Source of the DNA: UBA10427 sp003500135
GTDB lineage: Bacteria > Bacteroidota > Bacteroidia > Cytophagales > Cyclobacteriaceae
NCBI GenBank assembly: GCA_963966275.1
Contig: CAWZYQ010000003.1
Span: forward strand, 1-64,000
Reading direction: 5' to 3'
Length of the DNA: 64,000 nt
The notes beneath the pieces were generated by a model. It did no database searches, had not been told where the DNA came from, and was given only the letters and a program-made list of their open reading frames with translations. The position numbers and the translations under genes are program-made. Numbering within the stretch: position 1 is the first letter of the stretch; each line of letters opens with the position of its first letter. Positions 56,417 to 64,000 of this stretch are shown piece after piece.

Positions 56417-59400
56417 ATGAGAACATTACTTACAACGGCACTACTTATCACGTTATTTTTATCAACTGCAATAGCCTCAGAAAATAATTTGCAATGGCTC
56501 AGGCATTCTGCAATTTCACCGGATGGCCAATTTGTGGCTTTTACTTATCACGGCGATATTTGGAAAGTGCCGGTAGATGGAGGGAAAGCCGTTCGAATGA
56601 CGGTACATGCCGCCTATGATGCTGCTCCGGTATGGTCTAATGACGGTAAGCAAATTGCATTTTCTTATAATCGCTATGGGAATTTTGATGTTTTCATAAT
56701 GAATGCTACCGGAGGCGAACTCAAGCGATTAACCTATCATTCGGGTGATGACTGGCCATCGGGTTTCACACAGAATGACCGCTCAGTGCTATTCTCGGCA
56801 GTGAGAACAGATGTATTGAAAAGCATGCTACATCCCGACTTTGGCGAATTGTATTCGGTTGATATTGATGGGGGCAGGCCGGAAATGATTTTTTCAATAC
56901 CTGTTAAGAATGCAAGGCAAAATAAAAATGGTGATATTCTGTTCGAAGAAATAAAAGGATATGAAGATCAGTGGCGTAAACATCATACTTCTTCGGTAAC
57001 CCGCGATATCTGGCTTTGGAAAGCTTCGGATAGTACTTTTCATAAATTATCAACATTTGAAGGAGAAAACCGGAACCCGGTATTCACATCCGAAAACGGC
57101 TACTACTATCTTTCTGAAGCAGATGGTAATTTCGATGTTTACCGGTCAAATCTTTCGGATAATGAAAATATGGTTCAAATCACTGATTTCAGCCCTCATC
57201 CTGTTCGGTATTTATCAGTAGCCGATAATGGTACACTTGCTTTTAGTTATAATGGCGCCATCTATGTGAAAAAACCAAATGAAGAAGCAAAAGAACTGGT
57301 TATCGACCTTTCCGGCGATCAAAACATACTTCCCAGAGAACCCCTGATGGTGAATAGTGACATCTCAGAAATGGTGGTGTCGCCAAATGGTAAAGAAATC
57401 GTATTTATTTATCGTGGTGAAGTATTTGCCAGTACCATTGAAGGTACCCTTACACGACAGTTGACGCAAACGCCGGAACAGGAGCGTACGCTTGACATTA
57501 GTCCGGATGGAAAAAAAATAGTATACGCCGGTGAGCGGGACAATAGCTGGAACCTGTATACCATGGAATTGGGCAAAGATGATCAGTTTTTTGTAAATGC
57601 GATTGATCTAAAAGAAAAAATACTATTGCAAACGGATAAAGAAACCTTTCAACCAAAGTTTTCTCCGGATGGCAAAGAAGTCGCCTTTCTCGAAGAGCGC
57701 ATCATTTTGAAAAAAATCAATGCAGAAAGCGGCACTGTAACTCAAATTCACGACGGCCAGCAAAATTTCTCATATGCCGATGGTGATCAGCATTTCGAGT
57801 GGAGTCCGGATGGCAAATGGTTTTCAATCACCTTTTATCCAACCGCACATTGGGTCAGTGAAATGGGTATTATCAAATCAGATGGTAGTGGCGAGATCAT
57901 CAACCTGACAAAAAGTGGTTTCTATGATGAATCGCCACAATGGTCGCCAGATGGCCAAATGATTTACTGGATGTCCGACCGCCATGGTGCGCATAGCGTA
58001 GCCAAGACAGGTAGTTTTGAATTGGATGTGTATGGGCTGTTTTTAACACAAAAAGCCCTGGATGAATTTAAAATGGACAAAGCAGAAGCAGCGCTTATGG
58101 AAAAAAAGGAAGATGAAGAAAAAGACGATGATAAAGAAAAAGACGAGGATAAAGAAGATGAGGTAGTGCTGATCGATCCCATTGAAATGGAGTTTGAAGG
58201 TTTGAGAGACAGAAAGGAAAGACTGACCTTATTTTCCTCTTATATTTCAGATGTCAAGCTCGATAAAAAATCGGAAAACCTGTACATATTAGGCCGAACA
58301 GATAAAAAATACACTCTGTGGAAAATTGATCTGAGAACCAAAGAAACCAAATCATTGGCATCATTTGATAAAAGTGGTTCCCTACAATTTGACAATGATT
58401 ACAGCCATTTATTTGTTTTGAGTGATGGAAAAATAAGCAGCATCGATGTAAAGAGTGAAGAGTCAGAAAGTGTTTCTGTTAATGGTGAAATGGTATTGGA
58501 TTACAGCGCTGAACGGCAATATCTGATGGATCATGTAGCGCGACAGGTGAAGAAGAAATTCCTTGATCCTGAGCTCCATGGTGCGGACTGGGATTCACTG
58601 GTATTGAATTACCGGCGTTTTGTCGCCGATTTAAATAATGATTTCGACTTCCGGGACGTATTGGGAGAGCTATTGGGAGAGCTCAACGCTTCACATACCG
58701 GCGCGCGCTGGAGGGAAAAAGCATCTAAAGGGGATCAAACAGCATCGCTTGGCGCTCATTATGATAGAGGCTTTAATGGGAACGGTCTAAAGATATTGGA
58801 GGTCTTTATGGGAAGTCCGCTCAAGACGGGAAGCGATAAAATACATGCCGGCATAGTAATTGAATCTATAGATAACAAGCAAATTGTGGCAGGTCAGAAT
58901 TACTTTCCTTTATTAAACCGAAAAGTTGGTAAACAGGTGCTTGTTGGTTTTTATAATCCTGCCAAAGGAGAGCGCTGGAAAGAATGGATCAAGCCCATCA
59001 GCTTGAGTGAAGAAAGTGAATTGTTATATCAGAGATGGATCAAAAGAAATCGTGACTATGTACATGAGCTCTCCGGTGATCAGATTGGCTATATGCATGT
59101 GCGCAATATGAGCGACCGAAGTTTCAGAGAGTTTTTGGAGGAAGCCATGGGAGAGGAGATCAATAAAAAAGCCCTGATTGTGGATACGCGATCGAACGGT
59201 GGTGGTGATCTGGTAGACGACCTCACCACCTGGTTGAGTGGAACCAAATACATGGAGTTCGAAAGCAATGACGGACGGACAATCGGTATCGAGTCGCAAA
59301 GGCGGTGGACCAAGCCTTCGGTCATGCTGATTGGAGAAGACAATTATTCCGATGCACACTGTACACCCGCAGCATATAAAGATCTGGAAATTGGCCAATT

Positions 59401-59632
59401 AATCGGCATGCCGGTACCAGGGACCTGCAGTTTTGTATGGTGGGAGCGCCTGCAAAACGGAATGGTGTTTGGAATCCCCAATATGTGGGTAAAAGACATA
59501 GGTGGTGAAGTGCTGGAAAATAATCAGCTGGAACCCGATATAAAGGTTAAAAATGGATTTAAAAAGATCGTCGATGGCCAAGATGAACAAATTGTAGCAG
59601 CTGTGATGTTTCTTTTAGAGGAGTGTAAATAA
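56417..59632 (+). CDS. Tricorn-like protease (beta-propellers, PDZ, S41 peptidase), secreted
   Basis: Exported 1071-residue peptidase with signal peptide MRTLLTTALLITLFLSTAIAS. Two propeller regions with PD40/WD40-like repeats come first (ISPDGQFVAFTYHGDIWKV, APVWSNDGKQIAFSYN, FSPDGKEVAFLEE, PQWSPDGQMIYWMSDRHG). A very acidic lysine-rich linker lies at about residues 562-583. After it comes a C1-type helical part with the ELLGELNASHTGARW core, a PDZ (LKILEVFMGSPLKTGSDKIHAG), and the S41 catalytic domain (ALIVDTRSNGGGDLVDDL, then NYSDAH with Ser978-Asp979, GMPVPGTCSFVWW). Ser-Asp matches the Tricorn nucleophile pattern. It degrades peptides, likely in the periplasm. The family is common in Bacteroidota. 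Confidence 0.92.
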   Translation: MRTLLTTALLITLFLSTAIASENNLQWLRHSAISPDGQFVAFTYHGDIWKVPVDGGKAVRMTVHAAYDAAPVWSNDGKQIAFSYNRYGNFDVFIMNATGGELKRLTYHSGDDWPSGFTQNDRSVLFSAVRTDVLKSMLHPDFGELYSVDIDGGRPEMIFSIPVKNARQNKNGDILFEEIKGYEDQWRKHHTSSVTRDIWLWKASDSTFHKLSTFEGENRNPVFTSENGYYYLSEADGNFDVYRSNLSDNENMVQITDFSPHPVRYLSVADNGTLAFSYNGAIYVKKPNEEAKELVIDLSGDQNILPREPLMVNSDISEMVVSPNGKEIVFIYRGEVFASTIEGTLTRQLTQTPEQERTLDISPDGKKIVYAGERDNSWNLYTMELGKDDQFFVNAIDLKEKILLQTDKETFQPKFSPDGKEVAFLEERIILKKINAESGTVTQIHDGQQNFSYADGDQHFEWSPDGKWFSITFYPTAHWVSEMGIIKSDGSGEIINLTKSGFYDESPQWSPDGQMIYWMSDRHGAHSVAKTGSFELDVYGLFLTQKALDEFKMDKAEAALMEKKEDEEKDDDKEKDEDKEDEVVLIDPIEMEFEGLRDRKERLTLFSSYISDVKLDKKSENLYILGRTDKKYTLWKIDLRTKETKSLASFDKSGSLQFDNDYSHLFVLSDGKISSIDVKSEESESVSVNGEMVLDYSAERQYLMDHVARQVKKKFLDPELHGADWDSLVLNYRRFVADLNNDFDFRDVLGELLGELNASHTGARWREKASKGDQTASLGAHYDRGFNGNGLKILEVFMGSPLKTGSDKIHAGIVIESIDNKQIVAGQNYFPLLNRKVGKQVLVGFYNPAKGERWKEWIKPISLSEESELLYQRWIKRNRDYVHELSGDQIGYMHVRNMSDRSFREFLEEAMGEEINKKALIVDTRSNGGGDLVDDLTTWLSGTKYMEFESNDGRTIGIESQRRWTKPSVMLIGEDNYSDAHCTPAAYKDLEIGQLIGMPVPGTCSFVWWERLQNGMVFGIPNMWVKDIGGEVLENNQLEPDIKVKNGFKKIVDGQDEQIVAAVMFLLEECK

Positions 59633-59869
59633 ATATCAAAATGTAATGAGTGAATGAAAAATGTTGTAAATCAAATCCTGACAGTAGTAGACATCATTTA
59701 ACTCAGACTGGAACGTTAAAATATTATTTTAGAATATTATGTCAAATCCATCAGGGGAATTGAAATGAATTGTGCGTTCCGATAAGGATCGTTGCTTTAG
59801 ACATGAATTTTTTAAGCCCTGAAATCTTTTAAGATTTTGTGGAGCAATACATGTTTTGGAAGTAATACA

Positions 59870-59909
59870 AAAAGGGCTGAGAGTTCAAATAATGAATCTC
59901 AGCCCTTTT
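59870..59909. terminator. Intrinsic terminator, probably bidirectional
   Basis: AAAAGGGCTGAGA (59870-59882) and TCTCAGCCCTTTT (59897-59909) are perfect 13-bp complements with a 14-nt loop, A-rich on the left and T-rich on the right. It lies about 240 bp after the Tricorn-type gene. Confidence 0.8.
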
Positions 59910-60148
59910 AGCAAGATATTGACCGTAGTCAACAACTGCTCCAAATTACCGTTCGGTTGCCTTCCGTCATTTTAAAAGGTAAACTTTTAAAACCACTTCT
60001 CAATCTTTCAAACTTCGTTGACCTGAGCCTTACTAAATTCCAACTTCCCTTCTCAAGACCGGGAACCTTCGCTCCGGCTTCCTATCTCTCATTTGGTAAA
60101 ACTAAGGTAGGATATATTTCTATTTCTACCAATATTTTGACCTTCTGA

Positions 60149-60202
60149 TTTTCAACAACTTTTGCACATAGTTATACCATAGTTATCAACAGGTTATTAA
60201 CA
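60149..60202 (+). other. Phased array of DnaA-box-like 9-mers (possible origin or regulatory cluster)
   Basis: Five 9-mers in the same orientation start at 60149, 60160, 60172, 60183 and 60194: TTTTCAACA, TTTTGCACA, TTATACCAT, TTATCAACA and TTATTAACA. Spacing is 11-12 bp, one helical turn. Against the consensus TTATCCACA, TTATCAACA differs at one position and TTTTCAACA, TTTTGCACA and TTATTAACA at two; TTATACCAT is poorer. AT-rich sequence follows. The flanking genes do not diverge, and dnaA is not in the window. It could be oriC, a DnaA-titrating site, or a decayed array. Confidence 0.35.
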
Positions 60203-60451
60203 ATTTAATTGGCTTATTCCTAACCCGTGCTTTGAGGTTTTCTTGTATGTATCGGATGCTTTTTTATTGTGTATCTTGAATAATGTGGCGTCATATACGC
60301 ATATGAATTATTAGTTTAGTGAAGAGGTTTTAACCTTTAGATCAAATATTATGAATCAATACCCGAATTAAATTATTTCAACATCAAAAGTGTTTAATAT
60401 ATAACAAGTAGTCAGATCATAGCTGTCACTTAATCCAACTCAGCACTTCAT

Positions 60452-61264
60452 ATGAACATTTTTTCGTATTTGAATAAAGAGCACACAGTAGCCAAAAAGG
60501 GTTACAATCGTTGGCTGGTTCCACCGGCTGCTCTCTCCATCCATCTTTGCATAGGTCAGATCTACGCCTAAAGCGTTTTCAATAAGCCCATGACCCAGAT
60601 CATTGGCATACAGGCGCCAGCGCTTAGTGACTGGAAGCTAACAACCATCGGGTGGATATTTTCCATTGCCTTATTCACTTTAGGTGCCTCTGCGGCAATT
60701 TTCGGCAAATGGTTGGAACGTGTAGGTCCCAGAAAGGCGATGGTCGCCTCAGCATTATGCTTCGCCGGTGGCTTTTTTATTGCTGCTTTAGGTATTCATT
60801 TGCATCGTATCGAGTTGATTTATTTCGGACACGGTGTAATTGGTGGTATAGGCCTTGGCCTGGGCTATATTTCACCTGTGTCGACCCTGATCAAATGGTT
60901 CCCTGACAAGCCTGGTATGGCCACTGGTATGGCTATTATGGGATTCGGAGGTGGCGCCATGATCGCCTCGCCTTTGTCCGTGTCATTAATGGATTTGTTT
61001 AGTTCTTCCAGTTCCACTGGTGTTGCACAAACCTTCTTAATAATGGGCATCCTATATTTCTCACTTATGATGTTTGGTGTCATAACTGTTCGTATACCTC
61101 CTCCTGGACGGAAACCGGATCATTATGGCATGTCTTCTTCAATAACCTATTCAATAACCATGTATATTATGGCTGTACTTCTATTGGTGGGGTTGATTTG
61201 CAATTTGTTAATCAAACCTGTTCACTCTAAATATTTTATGGGTCAACAGACGAAAGAGCATTAA
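60452..61264 (+). pseudogene. MFS transporter (OxlT/oxalate-formate antiporter-like), nonsense codon plus internal deletion
   Basis: Reading from ATG 60452 gives MNIFSYLNKEHTVAKKGYNR, then VPPAALSIHLCIGQIYA followed by TAA (60569-60571) and SVFNKP in the same frame; family members continue through this point. The next ~180 residues are good MFS N-terminal half (GWIFSIALFTLGASAAIFG, GPRKAMVASALCFAGG, GIGLGLGYISPVSTLIKWFP, KPGMATGMAIMGFGGGAMIASP, PPPGRKPD). The frame then jumps at about 61115-61147 directly to what looks like the last membrane helix (YIMAVLLLVGLICNLLIKPV) and stops at about 270 codons, against about 450-550 usual. About five helices are missing. It is dead as a full transporter. 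Confidence 0.85.
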
Positions 61265-61615
61265 ATTCCTTGATTTTTCAGGAATCATAAAAGATCAGGA
61301 AATAAATATTGAATATCAATATGGAAAATCATGAAAATTAGCCTGAAATCAATCATTTACAGGGGCATAGTTTTTATTCCCCTGGCAAGGGGAATTACGC
61401 AAACCATTATAAAGTCTTGAGCACTTTTTAATTAAAGCATTTGTCAATGTGTTTGGCAAAAAGACTTGACTCACTTTTCAGTAAAAACACATACTGTACT
61501 TTGGATATATGTAGAGGACTTTAATTATCTCAATCAAGTGGTATGGTGTTACAAGGTGCACATGGTTTGATTTATAGGTGATGTATATAAAAAATAAGAA
61601 CTCTTTCAAAAGCAA
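61265..61615. other. ~350-bp intergenic stretch with small hairpins
   Basis: No gene seen. It contains ATTCCT/AGGAAT (61265-61285), ATTGA/TCAAT near 61308-61320 and a perfect 8-bp hairpin ATTCCCCT-GGCA-AGGGGAAT (61376-61395). None has a T run. The stretch separates two pseudogenes. Confidence 0.5.
61376..61395. repeat. Perfect 8-bp hairpin ATTCCCCT/AGGGGAAT
   Basis: Stem of eight pairs with a GGCA loop, in intergenic DNA between two pseudogenes. Role unknown; possibly a leftover regulatory or mobile-element end. Confidence 0.5.
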
Positions 61616-62399
61616 TTATTTTTCCATAACCAACACCACCTTATTCCAGTCTGCTGCTGCATTGATTACTTCCCTGAATTGATCAAACTTTTCTGCCGGA
61701 TACGTTAGTTGATCGTAAAACTCATCAATTTGTATCACGATTTTCCCGTCCTCAATCTCATAGGTGCTGTCAAAATTAAACAGTAGACGGTCCCCTTCAT
61801 AAACCTGTTCTTTTTTGACCAGGTTTTCGGGGTTTTGAATGGTGTATCCCTCCGGAAGATTGATGGTGATCTTTCGGTCATATCCTCGATTATACCCGTT
61901 GTCCACTGGCAATTTACGTTCATCTTCCTGGTACATTTCAGATTGCGGCCCTATTAATTCACCAACTTTAAATAAAATCACATTACCCGCATTTTCAATG
62001 TAACTTTCAGAAGTATAGATACTACTCACTTCAAACTCATCTGTCCAGTTTTGATATTCGGTGTTTTTTTGAACCACGTCGAGGGATTCGATCTCTGCAT
62101 CAAGTGCAAAATATTTTACAATTTCATCCAACATTTTCTTACGGTCGTCCTCGGGCAGCATCATCAAAGCGGTTTTATAATATTGTGCATTGTATCCTTT
62201 AAAAACACGATCAATGTGCACCCTGTTTTTAGTCATATCTTCTGTGAACTCAACATTTATTATCATATTGTCCTGATAGCTTTCTTCCGGTATGTACTTA
62301 ATATGGGCTACCGGGTAAATATAGCTTTGGATTGGTTCCGGACGGATAAATAAACCTTCCTGCGTTTAGCGCCAGGATAATTAAAAGTGTTTTGATCAT
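61616..62399 (-). pseudogene. Truncated, frameshifted DUF3857-type protein (C-terminal part)
   Basis: A 216-codon frame (61616-62266) holds the C-terminal beta-rich region typical of DUF3857/transglutaminase proteins of Bacteroidota (EFTEDMTKNRVHIDRVFKGY, DRKITINLPEGYTIQNPENL, QFREVINAAADWNKVVLVME). Upstream, the same frame can be read back through SYIYPVAHIKYIPEESY to QEGLFIRPEP. A signal peptide MIKTLLIILALNA starts at 62399 in another frame; joining the two needs one base at about 62360 (LNA-QEG). Even then the ~350-residue N-terminal DUF3857 and transglutaminase-like domains are absent, so a large deletion is likely. An alternative is a short secreted protein of unknown function, but the frameshift speaks against it. 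Confidence 0.65.
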
Positions 62400-62624
62400 A
62401 ACGAAAAAAATAAGAAATAGAACATTTCGTGTAATAATAATGATTTTTTTGAAACTGTAAAAGTTAGAATACAAATGACTTATGTTGCATAAACTAACGA
62501 AATTTTATAAAAATGCTTTTAATATTACCTCGTCTCTTTGATATCACTATTGCTGGTTTTACTTTATTTTTTTAATTAGATTTCATAATATTTTTAAATC
62601 AGGTAGAGATCAACACAAAACCCT

Positions 62625-63782
62625 ATGATTGACCTAGCCATAAATGAAGTATACAAACGCGATCAAAAGGTGTTTATACCCGATTTTGGCGCTGTTTTCT
62701 ATTCTGAAGCAAGTGATTCCATCGACTTCAATGAACTATTAACTTTTGATGACGGCAAGCTGATTGCCGAGATCCAGAAACAGGAATATCTGAGTGAAGA
62801 AGACGCCCGTAGGGCTCTTGAGGAGTACTTAGTTAGCGTAAAAAGTACATTGGACCAGGGTAAATCGTATTTCCTGGGCGGAATAGGCTATCTGAGTAAA
62901 AACGATGAAGGTGCACTGGTGATGCAAAAAACAAAAGGTACCGGGGAGGTAATAACTGAACCTGAGGCAGATAACAGTAGCGAGATCGAAGAAGAAATTC
63001 CTGAGGAAGCCAATGATACGGATCAGGCTTCTGAAGAAGATGATCCGAATGAACTCGAGGCGCCTTACGTTTTCGAAACCGGCAAAAAACCATTTGAAGA
63101 AGAGCAGGCCGAAGAGGTTACAGCAACGTCTACGGAAGAGCAAAATGATGATCCTTTTGAATCAGATGAAGAAAGTTATCCGTTTGGTGCGGAAATAGAA
63201 GAAGAGTTAAAGGAAGACAGTTCCGGCAATTGGCAAAAAGCGCTTTGGGTAATTATTCCACTGGCTTTGATAGCGCTCGTAGCAGCATACTATTTTGTTA
63301 ATGGAGGTTTTGGATTCGAGAAATCTGCTGATCAGAATATTGCCGATAGCAGGATTGAAAAAACGGATATAAAAACGGATAATGGATCCGATCCCGATGC
63401 TAAAAATGAAGAAGAACCTTTGATAAAGGACAAAGATGAGGCAAACATGGAAGGTTCGGGTGATAGTGAAAAAGAGAAGGAGATAGCCCCTGTACTTACC
63501 AAGCCTGAAAATCTGGAAAATAATGCACAGAGAACCAGTCCAACGATAAGTGCAACCGGCAAAATGTACAGCCTCGTGATGGGCAGCTTTAAAGTGGAAA
63601 GTAACGCCGATAACTATGCCCGGTCATTGAATGAGCGTGGCATGGATGTGGATAAATTTGAGGGTTTCAACGATTTTTATTTTGTCGGAATAGAACAAAT
63701 CGATGGCAAGGAAAAGGCATTGGAGCAATTAGGTGAGGCCCGGTCGCTCGAGCCAACAGCATGGATTATCCGTAAACAATAG
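62625..63782 (+). CDS. HU-CCDC81-like and SPOR domain membrane protein
   Basis: 385 residues. The N-terminal ~105 residues resemble the HU-like CCDC81 domain found in Bacteroidota (AINEVYKRDQKVFIPDFGAV, ALEEYLVSVKSTLDQGKSYFLGGIG). A long acidic linker follows, then one transmembrane helix at about residues 202-231 (WQKALWVIIPLALIALVAAY), another charged linker, and a C-terminal SPOR domain (MYSLVMGSFKVESNADNYAR ... VGIEQIDGKEKALEQLGEAR). SPOR binds denuded peptidoglycan at division sites; the cytoplasmic HU-like part could bind DNA or a partner, so the protein may link envelope and nucleoid. That link is inferred. A terminator follows. Confidence 0.88.
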   Translation: MIDLAINEVYKRDQKVFIPDFGAVFYSEASDSIDFNELLTFDDGKLIAEIQKQEYLSEEDARRALEEYLVSVKSTLDQGKSYFLGGIGYLSKNDEGALVMQKTKGTGEVITEPEADNSSEIEEEIPEEANDTDQASEEDDPNELEAPYVFETGKKPFEEEQAEEVTATSTEEQNDDPFESDEESYPFGAEIEEELKEDSSGNWQKALWVIIPLALIALVAAYYFVNGGFGFEKSADQNIADSRIEKTDIKTDNGSDPDAKNEEEPLIKDKDEANMEGSGDSEKEKEIAPVLTKPENLENNAQRTSPTISATGKMYSLVMGSFKVESNADNYARSLNERGMDVDKFEGFNDFYFVGIEQIDGKEKALEQLGEARSLEPTAWIIRKQ

Positions 63783-63800
63783 CCATCAGGATATAAAAAT

Positions 63801-63827
63801 AAAAAGGGACGTTCAGCGTCCCTTTTT
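63801..63827 (+). terminator. Intrinsic terminator between convergent genes
   Basis: AAAAAGGGACG (63801-63811) and CGTCCCTTTTT (63817-63827) form a perfect 11-bp stem with a 5-nt loop. A- and T-rich ends make it suitable for both the SPOR gene and the convergent oxidoreductase gene. Confidence 0.88.
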
Positions 63828-63832
63828 ATTTT

Positions 63833-64000
63833 CTATTTCACCTGGCTCATAACTACTGCATCAAATATCCGGTCACCCAGGTATTTGCGTATCCACATCA
63901 TGGGTTTGGCAAATTTACCTGCGGCATAGCGGGTTTTAGGCTTACGAGAGCGCACGATCTTCGACAACAACCTCGTGATCACCTCCGGCGACGAGGACTG
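63833..64000 (-). CDS. SDR-family oxidoreductase, C-terminal part only
   Basis: The minus strand is open from the window edge (codons at 64000-63836) to a TAG at 63835-63833. The residues SSSPEVITRLLSKIVRSRKP, KTRYAAGKFAKPMMWIRKYL and GDRIFDAVVMSQV match the C-terminal end of short-chain dehydrogenase/reductase proteins that lie after the Rossmann core. The gene continues beyond the window, so the active site and cofactor motifs are not visible. Confidence 0.7.
   Translation of the reverse strand, partial: QSSSPEVITRLLSKIVRSRKPKTRYAAGKFAKPMMWIRKYLGDRIFDAVVMSQVK

Larger units (their letters stand above)
59633..60451. other. ~820-bp intergenic stretch
   Basis: No convincing gene. It holds a bidirectional-looking terminator (59870-59909), a 7+7-bp palindrome AAATCTT/AAGATTT at about 59822-59837, and a phased array of DnaA-box-like 9-mers at 60149-60202. 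A 63-codon frame at 59957-60148 has no start context and no recognisable family and is not called. Confidence 0.6.

Noticed and set aside
59957..60148. 63-codon frame on the + strand (contains RPGTFAPASYLSFGKTK)
   Set aside because: No upstream start context, no domain, and the opposite strand is equally unconvincing. Composition looks like intergenic DNA.

Overview
The window comes from a member of the Bacteroidota, most likely a gliding, polysaccharide-degrading member of the Cytophagales or a relative. This rests on a SusC/SusD pair, many lipoproteins with a Cys at residue 18-24, a giant protein ending in a type IX secretion sorting domain followed by a PorP/SprF partner, a DUF5916 outer-membrane protein, and GTG/TTG starts without strong Shine-Dalgarno sites. 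No RNA gene, CRISPR array or prophage was seen.

Region 1 (1-19406) is a polysaccharide utilisation locus on the + strand. It holds the C-terminal part of a SusC-type TonB-dependent receptor with an in-frame TAA at 685-687, SusD, a LamG surface lipoprotein, two tandem GH144-type (PF10091) glucanases, a GH172/DUF2961 enzyme, a sulfatase, two GH3 beta-glucosidases, a GH2 enzyme and an esterase-like hydrolase. Several genes overlap by ATGA, which suggests translational coupling. GH144 plus GH3 fits a beta-1,2-glucan-like backbone; GH172, GH2, sulfatase and esterase suggest a decorated or sulfated glycan. The target is inferred. The GH172 enzyme and the sulfatase appear to share a C-terminal beta-sandwich domain.

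Region 2 (19486-26686) is general metabolism: an MpaB/DUF2236 oxygenase-like protein, a peroxiredoxin-like protein, glutamate dehydrogenase, a small operon (membrane protein, winged-helix regulator, TPR-like secreted protein) with two matching palindromes that look like the regulator's operators, and an SLC12-type transporter.

Region 3 (26687-49524) is the most unusual. A 6004-residue SprB-like adhesin with six ~1.4-kb super-repeats, and its PorP/SprF partner, lie between two copies of the 5' end of a GH3 gene. The right copy is intact. The left copy is a ~245-bp fragment with a nonsense codon, followed by what looks like a decayed insertion sequence. A ~190-bp imperfect inverted repeat lies just upstream.

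Region 4 (49581-64000) holds a SnoaL-like protein, a serine hydrolase, two overlapping metallophosphoesterases, a DUF5916 barrel protein, an SMP-30-like lipoprotein, a Tricorn-type protease, a phased array of DnaA-box-like 9-mers, an internally deleted MFS pseudogene, a truncated and frameshifted DUF3857-type pseudogene, an HU/SPOR protein and the end of an SDR oxidoreductase. Several genes carry clear lesions, so part of the segment is decaying or the assembly has local errors.
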